Origin: Holothuria scabra
Lineage: Eukaryota > Echinodermata > Holothuroidea > Aspidochirotida > Holothuriidae
DNA length: 64,000 nucleotides
NCBI GenBank assembly: GCA_037179385.1
Contig: CM074190.1
Location: 11,366,206 to 11,430,205 of the forward strand
Direction: 5' to 3'
The notes below the pieces were generated by a model. The model did not search any database. It was not told where the DNA came from and worked only from the letters and a program-made list of their open reading frames with translations. Position numbers and translations under genes: made by a program. Shown one piece after another: positions 38,101 through 51,328 of this stretch (the stretch's first letter is position 1; the number at the start of each line of letters is the position of its first letter).

Positions 38101-39268
38101 CTGAATCAGACAGGCAAGAAGACAAACAGGTTTTAATATCCTAATGCTACATCATAACACATACGCTTGATTCATCACTAGAGTCAGCTAGAACCTTCCT
38201 ACATTATTCAGGAAATATTTAGCCGAGATTTTAACACCCTTTCTAAGTAGCATACAATGCCTCCTTGAAAGATTTAAAGTTTTCTGATCATATTCAAAAG
38301 AGTGTTTACTGCATAAGCATCTTAACCGGCTTCTTTTAAAAAAAGATTATGAGAATATGGCAGTATTTCAGAACTTTTAATATGCATTTTTAAATTTTTT
38401 ATCAATTGTGAAAATGCCTCATGATGGTTCAATCTTTACAATTCGTAATGCTTAACTTGAAACAAATTGAAACGAGAGAAAAAGACAGAAGGCCATAACT
38501 AAAATAAACAGCTTTTTTTAAATGAAAAAAAAAAAGTTTCAAAATTGTACAAACGTTTTTGAAATGTTTGAGAGAAAGATGTCTGCAAAATAATTGAAGA
38601 TGACTTAGATTACTTGTTATTTTGCAGTGATTTTACATTTTAAGATTTAATCCCATAAATAAATGAAGTTTGTGACAAGTTTTGAATGCGGCCTCTGTGA
38701 GTAATTCTGATACGTTCATTGATTGCTAACATAAATCCTTTCAACTTTATACCACAGTAAGTGTTATCTAATGAGACATCTATCAGTAGTACGATGAATG
38801 ATCTTGTTTTAGTTTCTTATGCACTGTTAAAATTAACTCTAAAATTATAAAAAAAAAAAAAAAACATAAAGAAATTAGAAGAGATTACAGGAAAAGTGGA
38901 GGCAACTTTTGAAAATAAATTGTCAGCACTTTTTCAGTAATCTGTATATATCCCTTTACTTTTTTTCCGGTAAATTCACAACAGTACAACGATTTTTAAC
39001 AATTTTACAATGTGGGATTTTCTAAAGAAATTATCTTTGAAAGGATGTACAACAAGTTTGCCGTCCTCTATCAAATAATATACTAGCCTTTACATGTATA
39101 AGTATGTTTAGATATAGATGTACATTTTTATATATTTTTATTGATAATTTTTCAAGGGACAATCTAACACTGACATACATATATAATTATCCATCCATAT
39201 AGGTATTCTTTGCTCCTTCGATTCCCTACCCTTCCATTTGATAAGGAAGTTAGGCGCTGTTAACTTTC

Positions 39269-39290
39269 AAACGTTTTTCGAAAAACGTTT
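39269..39290. repeat. 22-bp perfect palindrome
   Basis: AAACGTTTTTC followed directly by its reverse complement GAAAAACGTTT, with no spacer. GGCGC words lie about 15 bp outside on both sides (39253 and 39299). Confidence 0.8.
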
Positions 39291-40671
39291 TCTATCTGGC
39301 GCCATTTGCGATAAACTCCCGCCATATTTAGTTGTATATTAATCATAGTAAAAAACCTTGCTTAAACACTTTCTTAAGGAACTTTTGATGTATTAACTTG
39401 TTAATTTATTTGTTTTTAAAATTGCTCGTTAAATTTTCGTTGCACTTTCATGTCACTCCGTATTGATTTTATGGACTACCCATAAATTTTAAATTACCAC
39501 TTATTATAATTATTTTATTAAAAGTAAATTTTGACATCTTTTGGGGATACGGAAGGCAAAAATAACCATTCAAAGGTTTTATTGTATATTGTTATACAAC
39601 AGGACACAGAATTACACCGTTTACCAAATAGCAATCACAAAAATTTATGGGACAGTATTTTGGTTCGGGTCGTTTTGGCCACGGTAAAATAACATTGACA
39701 AAAATGACGCTTGCCAGAAATCTGTCCGACAGCTCTTTATAAAGGCTTTTTGGAAAGGGTCAGTAGGCATGGGCATAATCAAACTGAATTTAAGAATCAG
39801 AGTATTAAATAAAACATGAATGAAATTCATGAATTCAGCCTACATTTTACCAAGATAGACATATCTTAACTTTTCCAAGAATTTTCATAGTGTTAAAGAT
39901 TACATCTGGGCATATCGCTGTACATGGTTGAGGTTACTTTGAAGGAGGTCCAGGCTATGGATGACTTCATTGAATCACCTCAGGCATTGTTGAGCAGTCT
40001 GTTGTGTGTTTTAAACTTCATTCGACAAGAAAGCTTACATAAGATTATGTCACAGCTTCCGCCATCCGTCTTCATTAGAGGTATAGTTGTTTTGGGAGTT
40101 ATGTTCATATGTACCAAGGTCTCTATCTTAAATCCCTTGTCTACGTTTAAAAAAAAATAAAATGTTTAAGTACAGGTGTCGCTCACTATAAATTCAACTT
40201 TTTTAAGTTTACCTCGTTCTGCATAACGAAATGAAAATATCGCTGCTCACAAGCGTTGAGTTGACATTCAAATCATTGAAGTTGATTCGAATGAAGAAAT
40301 TTGGTGCCGTCCAAAGATTATCCAAGTTCATACCGTGAACTGTAATTATTAAAATGAATGACATGTAACAATGTATATACAATTATGCTGAAGATTAAGA
40401 ACTATTTCAGATCAAAAAGGAACTAAAAGGTATCATTTTTTGCATCGTAAGTTATCGCATTTACTAACAAATTTCAAGGTCGGTACTCCTTCATCTGCGC
40501 AGACCTTATGCGACCTTTGATCTCTGTCCAGAGCTAGAATGAAAGAAGTAATTACTTTTCGATAATACAGTAAACGTTCTATTTTGAGTAATGCTAAGAT
40601 GTCCCATATCTTTCAGTCGCTGGTCAACATGCTATCTTAATGTGCTAGAATTCTTTTTATCATATTTGATG

Positions 40672-40830
40672 TTGAGAATTCTTGAGAGACTTTGCCTTTT
40701 TATCTCTGCTGACCTCTGATGACCATCTTGGAAATTCTTTGAAAACTTTGCTTTTCGACTTTTTCGACCATCCTACGTACTTATGAGTTCTTGGAAAATT
40801 TGCCTTTTAACTCTGGTGACGACAAATAAT
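40672..40830. repeat. Degenerate tandem block, about 60-bp units
   Basis: Three loosely similar units share TTCTTGRRA..CTTTGCYTTTT..CTCTG/CGAC..TGACC blocks. Low-copy and strongly diverged. Confidence 0.3.
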
Positions 40831-41053
40831 GATGTTTGAAATACACGGATAATGATGAATACATCAGATGTATTTAACGTTACACAGGCCTACTAACGTA
40901 GTACTTGCCTAGGTCTAAAATCTTTCATCACCTTTGCAAGGTGATGAACTTATATTATTGACCTACTTTAAGTTTACATTTTTAGGGCTTTTCAGGGTGA
41001 GTTCGTTCAATAATTCACCACAAATTTAATTTTGCTTGGATTTTCTTGATATG

Positions 41054-41119
41054 AGATATTTGTTACATGCGTATCAGATAGTTGTTATATGCATATTAGA
41101 TATTTGTTATGTGCATCAT
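41054..41119. repeat. Three-unit tandem repeat, 22-bp period
   Basis: Units start at 41054, 41076 and 41098, each AGATAKTTGTTAYRTGCRT-like. The units differ at a few positions. Confidence 0.8.
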
Positions 41120-41911
41120 TGAAATATACATTTATGATTAATTGCTTTGGAAATAAGTAAATAATTTCGTTTAACTTATATTCCATGGTATATCTTTCAC
41201 TTTATTCCCAAAATATTTAGGAAAAGAATCAATGAAACTAGATTAAATCTAAAAATTTAAACGTTACTATCCAATGAATTCAGGTGCGTCGTATCCCGAC
41301 ACTTTAAACAACTTGATACATGGTACGTTCTCGCTGGACCCTGAACGATGGGAATTAAGGTTGAGAACAGAGACAATTCTAAAATGTGACTGGTTTAACC
41401 AATGTCCCCGTGCAAGGAAAGAATCCCTTTATTAAAGATGAACGCACCTGTGAAGATGGTCCATAGATTCAAAAGATCTACAAACATTTTTTAAAAAAGA
41501 TCTAGCTTACATGTAAATGGCTGAACAGTAATTAGCCATTTCTATGTAAACTATGTCTTTTCGCAAACGTGCGAAGAGAATAATCTTATTTTCCAGTCCT
41601 ATAACTTAAATGATAAAATTTGTTATGGTAGTATGTGTGTGCTCCTTTTTATTTGCAAAAGGCGAAACCTAATTTATGATTGGGGAAAAACTATTTCTCC
41701 ATTTGGATTTCTTACCTGAGTCCGTTTTAATCAATGGACTCCATTGCGTACGATCTTAAGACACTCAGTTGTAAAGGGGAATCCCATAGTTCCATACTTA
41801 TAGCAGTATGACAATGAATAAATAAAGATTATAAATACAACTCAATGTTTGAAACAAAATGTAATTGTCACTTAAATACACAACTTTTCTTTCTTAAACC
41901 TTTGTCTTTCA

Positions 41912-42188
41912 CTCTTAAATTGTTGGGCAAATTTGTTGACAAAATTTTAACCAACACCGGGGAAATATATGTCCGACTAACTGTTGGTTAAATATTGACC
42001 AATCTCGGTTGGTTAATTACTTTACCTACTGTTGGACAATTTGTTTTACCCAATATGAAGTAATGTGAAAAATACCCAACTGGCTAGTTGAGCAGAGTAT
42101 TACAACTATCGGTAAAACAATCAATTTCGCCTTACCCAGAAGTTGGGTGTTGTTCATTGTTTTACCTATTATTGTTAAACGCACACTG
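41912..42188. mobile_element. Word-echo element (words GTTGG / CCAAC)
   Basis: It starts CACTCTTAAATTGTTGGGC and ends AACGCACACTG. The interior is dense in GTTGG, TTGGGT, CCAAC and ACCAA with TTTTACC runs. Its right edge is exactly where the M155 MITE target duplication begins. Ends are only loosely inverted. Confidence 0.45.
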
Positions 42189-42196
42189 GAATATTT

Positions 42197-42352
42197 GGGT
42201 TGATTCGTACTTTTTAACAAGGTGTTTCTTGATTGGTTGTTGTCATTGTATCGTATCGATTGCATTCTTTGTCCGGGTTAGGGATAAGGTTAGGGGTTAG
42301 GGTTATCGTTAGCCAGTAAGGAAATTTCTTGTTAAACAGTGCGCATCGCCCC
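42197..42352. mobile_element. hAT-type MITE, family M155, copy 3
   Basis: This 156-bp copy is flanked by perfect 8-bp duplications GAATATTT (42189-42196 and 42353-42360). The right terminus keeps AGTGCGCATCGCCCC. The left terminus is mutated (GGGTTGATTCGTAC). It abuts the right end of the word-echo element at 41912-42188. Confidence 0.85.
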
Positions 42353-42360
42353 GAATATTT

Positions 42361-44593
42361 CAGAGAATGTTCCTTCTACAAGTCCTAAATGTTACGGGCA
42401 TTGATAAGGCTAGTAATCTTAAAGATTAGTATGATTTCAATTGGGAGTTCATATTCGCCTATTATATATATTAAGGGATATTTATTTGTTTTTATGAAAG
42501 ATTAAACATGCACGTTTCTTCATTATATTAGACTGTTTGGTGTTCTCCTTCTTAATGCTCTATTGTAAAATTGAGAAGAATGATTTTCTACAAGAATTTA
42601 CTACCGACAGCTTCAATTTATTTCAATTAGACCTACATTAGGTGAGAAACACAAATTTCATTCGAGAAATTAAGAATGCTCCATTCGGATGGAAGGTATA
42701 TTAACCTGGTGTTCTAATAAATTTCATCGCATTAATATATCGAATTTCCTCGTATTGTTTTAGAAAAATTGCCACAGTGTACGTGAACGTTCTGCAAAAT
42801 ATTTACTGTGAATGTAACTACAAGTTAGAAATAATAGTTGATTATGGAGTTGGTTGGATATGGTTGTCGGACAAAAGATCAACATCTTTTTGGTGAAAAG
42901 TAGCAACTGCGGGGAGTTTAGAAATATTCCTTCATACCTGTAACATGTCAGCAAAAGGCTCTGACTTTACTTGTCAGTTAAGGAGTATAGCTCTCCTACG
43001 GAAAAATATTTATAATTATGTCCGTAGCTTTTACGATTTCCAAGATATACCTCTTCAATGAATATTCTCAAAGCAACTTGCTGCTTATGTCTAAATAATG
43101 ATGGGGAGTGCTGCACATTGCTGACATTCCCCTTTTTAACCAGTTAACAATGTACCAATTACCTCTCAATTACCTTCAGATATTTTATGGTTTGGTAAGT
43201 AATTGACACTAGTAGTTTTCAAACAATAACAACTTCCAAAGTAAAATCCTCAAGACAAACTAATGTTACAACATTCTTTGACAGGAAGATTACAAAAAAG
43301 GCTAATATTAACCACATATGACATGTCCCTACTTCAATATCAAAAGATTTGCATATTGAGCTCATGTTTACCGGTGAACAAGTGCAAATCAGAAATTACC
43401 CTTTAAAATGGTTGTTTTTTATGGAGTTTGATGGAAATTGCGGCTATATCCCTTGTTTTCAGTAAGATTTACATCAAATACCGAAGTCTGTAATTTTCAT
43501 GTCACCACCAGACATTTAAGAAAATTAACTAATACTGGGAAACGTCATGGAATGTTATCAAATATTGTCTCACATAGTTTCAAGCAGTATTAAGTACCAA
43601 TTGCAAAGATTTATAAGTTTCCCTTTTTTTATTACTCCCTTTCAATAGGTAAAACTGTGTCTAAATTGCGTGTAAGTAGAGTTACTATGTATCCTGCAGG
43701 GGATTTAAAAACCCTCAAACCGCTGATAACTAATCCCCATTGTCGAACACAAATGCAATTTACTTCCAGCCAAACGCATCTTATATTATAAGGGGTATTT
43801 TTACAGCCATTGTGTCTTACCGGAAATAAAAAGTAGCTATCCTATGAGAACCCTTTTTAGAACGGTGCTGTCGATTTCTTTCTGACAATGCCCTTGATTG
43901 GTCATTGGGTCATTGCATCTAAGGACATGTTGCCAGGGAGATCTTACTCTAGTCAAACAAGTCGGAAGATAATTATCTTGAACACAAAATAAAAGAAAGA
44001 CGGGAAGGGTATCTTTAAAAAAACTGATCATTTGGGGGATATTAGAAATGACAAATACGATTTAAAGGTATCCTTCTTAGTTTTAGTAAAATCATTTATC
44101 TTCAAATGTCCATATATAACAGTTTTCGAATTTTTTAAAAAGAAATGTAGATAAAATAATTTAGTTTTTACGGTATCTCAATGTGTTTTTTATCTTAAAG
44201 GTTAAGCCAAGCATTACTTGATAAAAATCAACAATCACAAAGTGTTGATGTTTTGATATAATCGATCGATTAAGGTTAAACAGAAGTATCGTGGGTTAGG
44301 AGTGTTTGCCACAAACTCCACCTTAGTATACGGGAGCATTTGGTGCGGGGAATTACAAATATGAAAATGTTTGTTTCTATATAATGAAGCTTAAGCCGTT
44401 ACATGATCTTTCTTTAATATCCTCGTTAATTCGTGTAGTTGTTTGTTTATGATAATTATAACACTCAGATGTGGGCAAAATGGGAGAAAAGGGAAAAAAT
44501 GATGGAATTACTTCCCTCAAATTGCAACTTTGAAATGTTTGACATGAAAAGCGGAGAAAATCGTTAATAGGAATTGATACACAACCTGAAAGG
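42361..44593. other. No feature seen
   Basis: AT-rich with only short frames and nothing repeated within the window. Confidence 0.4.
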
Positions 44594-44927
44594 TACACTC
44601 TAAAATCAAAAGAGTGAACTTAAACACTCTATGATAGAGTGAAAAGTGTAAATTCACCCCGTAAGTGTTAAATTCACTAAAGGAAGAGTAAAATTCACTC
44701 TAAGAATAGTGAAATTTACTCGGCTAGGAAGAATGCAAATTCACTAATCCACGAGTGCCTGCAATGATCACTCCTTTTTAACAGTGATCACTGTAGGGAC
44801 TGTGTCAAAAGTAATAGTCTTTAAGAGTAAATTTCACTCATTTTGGAGTGAATGACACTCCTCTTGGAGTACATTAACACTCTAAAGGAGTCTTTTAAAG
44901 AGTGACTTTATTCAATTTTACGGTGTA
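44594..44927. mobile_element. Word-echo element (words GAGTG / CACTC), copy 1
   Basis: It starts TACACTCTAAAATCAAAAG and ends TTCAATTTTACGGTGTA, whose reverse complement TACACCGTAAAATTGAA pairs with the start. CACTC occurs at least seven times and GAGTG at least five times inside, at irregular spacing. It aligns in order with the copy at 50930-51328, including a GAGTGYCTGYARKGAT-like segment in the middle. Confidence 0.6.
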
Positions 44928-45015
44928 ATACAATTCTTTCCTTAAGTCATATTTAGAATGCTGAGATGCAGTAACACATTGATACTTATTTTAATGACTT
45001 AGAGAACTTTTATTT

Positions 45016-45150
45016 AGAGTGAAAAAGTGTACTTAAGTCACTCCATTAGAGGGTTAATCCACTCCTAAGAATGTTAAAATTCACCCCGAGAAGAGTAAAA
45101 ATTCTCCTTTTACGAGTGTCTGCAGGATAACTCTTTAATAAGAGGTCCTT
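45016..45150. mobile_element. Word-echo element (GAGTG / CACTC), partial copy
   Basis: It follows the first half of the 44594 element (GAGTGAAAAAGTG, CACTCCATTAGAG, AAATTCACCCCGAGAAGAGTAAAA, GAGTGTCTGCAGG). It then loses similarity shortly before the hAT-type element at 45179. Confidence 0.5.
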
Positions 45151-45178
45151 GTACATTACTCGGGACTCGCGTTAGAAC

Positions 45179-46532
45179 CAGCGGTGTAGTCACTAGGGGC
45201 CTGGCGATCTAGGCCCCAAAACATCAAAGTCCCCAAATTTTTGAACTCTTGTTAGATTAAAAACATATTTTTGAATCCCATATTTTTGCATCCTCTTACG
45301 GAAAGATTATGGATCTCCCTGTTTTTTAAGTTCGCTTCCCAGAGCAAAATTTTCGGGTATCGAACCGATCTCGGTGCAGAGTCTGCATGCTGATTTTGTC
45401 ATGGCAATATATGATTTTTAATTTAAATTGTCAACACGCTTGTCGGGGATTCGTTACCGTTAGCACTTTACCTTATGGCTATTTCGGGGAAAAATAACAC
45501 GGGACATCTCTAACCATTCCTAAAATTTTAAGAGTATTTGAGCATATAAGACCATTAACAACTTCTCGTCTGCAAAATTCTATGATGACGTCGTTCGAAA
45601 AAAAAGTACTGGATGTGTTTTAACTGTTCCTATCAAACACAGACCTATTTTGCAAATCACCAATATTTTTGTAGGAGAGTATTCGGCTCTTCTTTATTCC
45701 TAAATACCGTCTTAATAGCCTTCAGAGTGTTCCGCAAATGTTCTATATATATTTATTGAATTCATTGTACAAATATTGTAAATATTTTATACATTATAAT
45801 TTTTATGTGTCACGACGAAGTGCGTGAGTGGTCAATAAATTCGAAGAAATCCTGACTGTTCGGTAAATGATATCACAACAGTCTTTATATAAAAAAAAAA
45901 TGGCAGCCTGTTCCTGCAATTGCCACGATTTATACCCGATGCCTTGATGGCATCGATTTGTCGAAGTGGGTACGATGGTCCCACCAATACATTTCACGAT
46001 TATCAGTTCATGGAATTTATTTTTTGAAATGTTCTGCGATCTGCACGATATCTCTTGATCATTATTTGGTACACTTGAGAATTATAAGACTATACACATT
46101 GGCTTTTATGCACGTGACCACATGTAATTTTGATTTAGAAATAATCATAGGCGTACGAGGCGGGGTGCAGAGAGGGCACTCGCCCTCCCAATTCGGACAA
46201 AAGCAGTTGATCTATATTCGGGCAGATCATGATAAACGGTGACATTATTCGGGCAAAAAATGCTCTTGTCCCCTCATAGAAAATTACCTCCGAACGCCTA
46301 TGGAAATAATCATTATATGTTTACATAGGTCAATTGCAAATACAATAGGATGATTTTTTGACTCAACCGAGAAGTAATATGAAAGCGGTACATATTGAAA
46401 TAATAGGGGCATCTTTTGTTTTTTATCACACTGGGACATTATCAATTTGTTTAAAAGGGTCCTTAATGACTTCTTGTTGAGGCCCCCAGTCACGTACCAG
46501 ACTCCCTAAATCAAATTCTGGCTACGCCCCTG
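45179..46532. mobile_element. hAT-type element, 1354 bp, carrying a nested hAT MITE
   Basis: The left end begins CAGCGGTGTAGTCAC. The reverse complement of the right end begins CAGGGGCGTAGCCAG, giving similar 15-bp termini of the CAGTGGCGTAGCCAG type common in animal hAT elements. Flanks are GTTAGAAC (45171-45178) and GTTAGGAT (46533-46540), which match at 6 of 8 positions and look like an eroded 8-bp duplication. No transposase is readable. An open frame at 45958-46242 runs into the nested element and is not credible as a gene. Confidence 0.65.
46146..46302. mobile_element. Nested hAT-type MITE, 157 bp, perfect 8-bp TSD
   Basis: The termini CATAGGCGTACGAGG (left) and CATAGGCGTTCGGAGG (right, reverse complement) pair closely. 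GAAATAAT occurs directly outside both ends (46138-46145 and 46303-46310). The element sits inside the 45179-46532 element, so it inserted later. Confidence 0.85.
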
Positions 46533-46540
46533 GTTAGGAT

Positions 46541-48345
46541 GAAAGTAAGGTGTTCGGAGTACAGTACTCAAACTGCCATTCCTCTCTGTCTAAAAAGGAA
46601 TGCACTCGTCATGCATTGCTTATTTATCGAAATTTCTTCTTCCAAAAATATATATGTAAAACAAATATCACATAGCAAATTAACGAATTATCATAGGTAG
46701 AAAACGATTTTGTTTTGTTTTTTCCTCTTTTTAAGCAAAACGCACTTGTAATATCTTTGAATATCTCGAACACATCTCTTACATTATTAGCTCTGACAAA
46801 AATCCAATTTACATTAACCTCAAGTTGAAGAATACTTATCTGTATTCTAGTGGTGTTTTATTATAAGTATGTGGATATTGCCTATTCGTATTAGATAGGA
46901 ATAATACCTTTAACGAGACAAGGTATTTACATGGTTTATATTTTCCATTATTCTTAGCGGCAGTTGCATAACTCTTGCCTTCGTCTTGCATTTAGACTAA
47001 TATTAAATCTGTTCCAAGGTGACGCTTTTTATCCCTTATGTTCTTCGTACACGAAAATAACGATTTGGAGCTATTGAAAAGTTGTCATCGGAGTTTTTGA
47101 CAGTTTGAGTGTATTCAGAATTATTGCTCTCTTAGCTATAGAATGGAAAAAGGAGAAGTAGTTCATGTCAGAAATTAAACAGTTCTTAAACCCCATCATC
47201 TTGCAACACGCAAAACAAATCCGTCGAGATGTTTGCCTTTACACTAAACACCTTGGTAAGTTATCAAATATTAATAAAAGATATTTCAGAATATTACAAA
47301 AAAAAAATAATAATGAAAGGTATAGGTGGCGAGGAGTCATTCGCAATGACCTAGTTTGAGGAAAGGTTGTTTGTGACACTCAGTAAAATTTCATCATTTC
47401 CACTAAAAAATGTATCCAAACTTTTGTGACTTTCCTGCACGTAGTAACATGAATTTCAGAGACACGATATAAAAACACATTCTTTGATCATATTGTCTTA
47501 GAGTGACAATCTTTCAGACATTGGGAAATTCGTATACTTTCTTAAGTTTTACACTCTGTGAGTGTAACAACTTTTGGGATTGGGTGAGACTTTTACAAAA
47601 AGAAGGTTCTGTGAATCAAATAACTTCTTTGTACCCATTTATCTCAAGTATCTGTATTCATTAGTGTTTTGTCATTGTTTGTTCGACAGATAAAATAAAG
47701 TATGTCACTTGTTGCCCGATGAACTTTGGTTGCATAAAATCTCCCCTCCTTGATATTATTTGAAAACTAAAGAACTTACAAATAAGATATATATAATGTT
47801 TAACAGAATTGATTTTTTATCTGTTATAAACATTCATAGGGGGTCCTCGTTTTTTTTTCTGGTCTCATCTTTCGCTTCTCAAAAAGTATAACATTACTTA
47901 AGAGATCATAAAAGGGGTTTCCAATCTAACCCCTTTGGAATGAATGGATCCACGCCTGCTTAAACCAATGAAAAAATTTCCAAACTGTTAAAGAAGAATC
48001 TGCCTTGTCCAATATGTTCCCGAGAAATATTTAATCGTATAAAAAAGTCTATTGTATCAGCCATGCAGAAAACAAAAGTGACTGAAAAGCATCTAGATTC
48101 CCTGAAATTTATCCGTTAAAAAATGATGGCACATCGCAGGGATTTTGTTTCATTATGGATATAATCACTTTGGAAAGTTCGCACAGAAACTAATATCTTA
48201 TTAGTTATAAGTTGTTAGCGAATAAAGGAAACAATTCAGTGCTTTTGACCACTCACAGAAAAATTGACGGAAAACAGTTAAAGAAACGGGGTTTTTTCAA
48301 TTTCTGGTAACTTCATTGGATTTTTCAATACATTCATCCTTTCCG
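46541..48345. other. Unassigned; faint LINE-like traces
   Basis: One frame near 47480-47560 reads DHIVLE, a stop, then QSFRHWE, faintly like the zinc-knuckle end of a LINE ORF2. An AATAAA lies near 47694. Too weak to call. Confidence 0.25.
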
Positions 48346-48525
48346 CACTATCAAAAGACATTTGGTCAATTATGCACTTTTATAAACTATGGTCAATCTG
48401 GGATCCAAATCTATGGTAAAAACTGACCAGTGGTGAAATCTGACCACAACTTGGTAACCTTTCACCATGGTTTGGGTCAACAACGTTTTGTATTGTTTGG
48501 GTCGGTGCATAGTTGACCACAGCGT
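48346..48525. mobile_element. Word-echo element (words TGGTCA / TGACCA)
   Basis: It starts CACTATCAAAAGACATTTGG. The segment TTGGTCAATTATGCAC near the left end is inverted near the right end (GTGCATAGTTGACCAC). TGGTCA, GGGTCA and TGACCA recur inside. It is similar in length and terminal style to the 8207 element, but with a different word. Confidence 0.45.
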
Positions 48526-50929
48526 TCCCGTATGCGACTCACTTGGTAGGATGTAACAGTGAACAAATCTTATTAATACCATATCAATTCTTCTTTGACT
48601 TTTATTAACACTAATGAACTTAATAAATGGAAGACCGACGGATACGAGAGTCAGATAAGATCACTTTGAAGTTTTTTCCTTTCAAGCCAGAAGAACACAA
48701 ACAAAGTAGCACAAACGTTAAAAATATAAGAGAAATAACGGAAACATCCTTCACACTGGCAGAGAACAAGTACACAGCCAAAAGGAGAGAAAGCTGTTGT
48801 TTGCGCTGATAAAGAAATTGTTTAACGTTTGGAATTGTTTACGTTTAACCATAGAACATGCATAGGAAGTAACGCGTTTCCTCTTTGAAGACGAGTTTCA
48901 CCCTTGACGTCAGTAGCCATGAGTAGTGAAGGGCACATTTAACTAAGCATTTAAATATATTTTAATAAGAATACGTTGACCAATTGAACTCTTTAAGAAT
49001 TTATAAAATGTGAAAATTCTGCAGAAGTTTATAGAAATTTAACTTTTTGTCCAGCTACTCACATTTAAATCAAAATATTTTAAAATTTAACATGAGTTTT
49101 TATGATTTCCCCTTGTTTACAAAAAGGGGCAAAACAAACAGGGGTTGGATATTTTTTTTCTTCACAAAGCCTGTCAGTGTTAGACTGAAAACGAATGTTT
49201 TGCACGGTTTAAGACAGTCATTAATTACGATGTGCACAGGCATCCTATATAAATGTCAGTAATTGGTAAGTTTAACTATATATACAACTAAACAGCGTTT
49301 TGTTGTCTCCAAAAAACAAGTTTTGTGAATGATTTTTATTAATTTAGGGATACCTCTTGAGTGGCCTGTAACGCATTTTTGATTCCATATGAGTAAATGC
49401 TATTGGATTTTCTGACGGACTAAAAATTTTGTGAAAAAATGCACAAATTCTTCAATCGCACAGCGATGAGTCTGCCATTGCGTGCTTACAACATTGCTAA
49501 ATCATGTTACACTTTACAAATTCATACATTGTTTAAGCTATGTCGATTAACATATTGCAACTCTGCACTTAAATTTGAACATACAAAAAAGATATTCATC
49601 ATACCAGACCAGTCTTTTCTTCTAAAGTTTTCCAGTTTTTGACAGGTTTCTCGGCGCTTTGCAATGATCCTCTTATTTAAGGGATGAAATGATCTCCTTC
49701 TAAAGGGCACGGAATTTGAGATTTCTTGCTATATTCCTCGCTGATGGAAGCCTTTCTAAGCTTTTGTCAGGTTGCCTTGAGATCATTAAACGTATTCTGA
49801 TAGGTTGTTGCATATTATAGATGCTATCATTGGTTTGGGCCTTATTTGCAAAACAGTGGGCGAGAGCATGTATCAAAATTCATGTCAGTTTGTACTGAAT
49901 GAATGCCTATGTAAGGAAGGTGCATATCGCAATTTTAAGGTGGAGGAGGTGCGAATAAGTCGGATAGAATAAGCGAACAAAATAAAACATGAAAACCTAA
50001 TGGAGATTTGGCGTGACTTCTTTATGCCACATATGTTGGCCACTTTTGAACTACAAAATATGACTGGATTAACCTTTACCTTAAAGTATGTTCTCTACTA
50101 TCTGATCAGGTTGTATGATACGAAACAGTTTCCTCAATGAACGATGAAACGAAAGGCTAAAAATTTTCCTGAACAGTAGTTTGTCCATAATGTTACGGAA
50201 AACAATATGAGAGGTTTGAAGTTTTTAGAATGTGAAAATAAAATCATAAAGGAAAAGTTTTTGAAATCAAGCCAGATTCATGAGTGCACTGTAACGTTAA
50301 AGCACAAAGAGCCTTTTGAACACAGACTTTCAGAGTACAACGGATTGTGGATAGACCCCCTGGAAAAATATCAACAGCTGGTCTCCAAAAAGAAGGAAAG
50401 GAAGAAGATACGATATAGGACGCAATCTCGATTACTCATTTCCTCCAACTCGGAAGTAGTGGAATTGTGGATAAAAAGTTTAAAAAGTAAGACTGAATTC
50501 TCACTGTTAAAAAGTGAGAAAAACTCATTTTCGAATTAAATATTTTCACACCAAATTTAAACTGGTTCTTAATTTTACTGTAAAAGAATATTTTGCACTC
50601 TCAACTGTTAGGGAGTTTGACTTTTCCAATGCAAAATAAATTTGAAACATTTGTAAAACCGTTTTGTTTTATTTTGCTTTGGTCGCTTTCACCTATCTTT
50701 GACAATTATCTTCTCATTAATTTTTTTTGTGAGACGGTTTGAGTAAAATTATTGTTTCAAAACCCCGTGCAGTTTCTACTACGAGACATTCCTAACGTCA
50801 GTGACTCCCTGCATTATTAGACTATTAGATGACTTGCCAACTGGCCCAAAGAAAGAGTTAGCTTTTTGTTCCACCGGGCGCTTCAGAAGAAAATTAATCC
50901 TGGGTAGGTTGTTAATACCTTGTATGCTC
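48526..50929. other. Unassigned; one 110-codon Lys-rich frame
   Basis: The plus-strand frame 50207-50539 reads lysine- and serine-rich (for example KYQQLVSKKKERKKIRYR) and matches no family I know. AATAAA occurs at 50635. It could be a chance frame in A-rich sequence. Confidence 0.25.
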
Positions 50930-51328
50930 CACACACAAAAGAGTGAACGTAGCCACTCTCTAACAGAGTGAAAATTTTGAATTCACTCCATTGGAGTGTT
51001 AATTCACTCTAAAAATAGTGACATTATCCACTGAAGAGTAAAATGCCTTCCAAGTTTATTGAAGTGGCAATCCATTCCAAAGAAGTGAAAACCACCCAAA
51101 GAAGAGCGAAAATTTACTTTTGACGAGTGTCTGTAGGGATCACTCTTTTTGATCATTTATAAGGATATTCCCTGATAGCACTCCGCCAAGAGTGAAACAT
51201 CGCTCTTTCAGAGTAAATTTCACTGGAATTGGTGTCAATATTCGCTCCTTTGGAGTATATAGTATATATTTCTAACCCGTAAAGTTTCATTTTTTTGGGG
51301 GGGGGGGGTGTATAATTTGTACAGTGTA
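50930..51328. mobile_element. Word-echo element (GAGTG / CACTC), copy 2
   Basis: It runs from CACACACAAAAGAGTGAAC to GTACAGTGTA. It has the same order of GAGTGAA, TTCACTC, GGAGTGTTAATTCACTC and GAGTGTCTGTAGGGATCACTC blocks as the 44594 copy. A G-run lies inside at 51297-51308. Confidence 0.55.

Larger units (their letters stand above)
35148..41911. other. AT-rich unassigned stretch
   Basis: It contains only the 39269 palindrome, the 40672 degenerate block and the 41054 tandem repeat. No host gene is recognised. A GGGGGAGGGGGAAGG patch near 36150 may be an old transposon end, without a partner. Confidence 0.45.

Noticed and set aside
47165..47700. Possible decayed LINE ORF2 end (DHIVLE, stop, QSFRHWE) with AATAAA near 47694
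   Set aside because: The similarity is a few residues across a stop codon, and no poly(A) run or TSD is visible.
50207..50539. 110-codon Lys-rich open frame
   Set aside because: No family is recognised, and the A-rich composition makes a chance frame likely. Kept only as a note.
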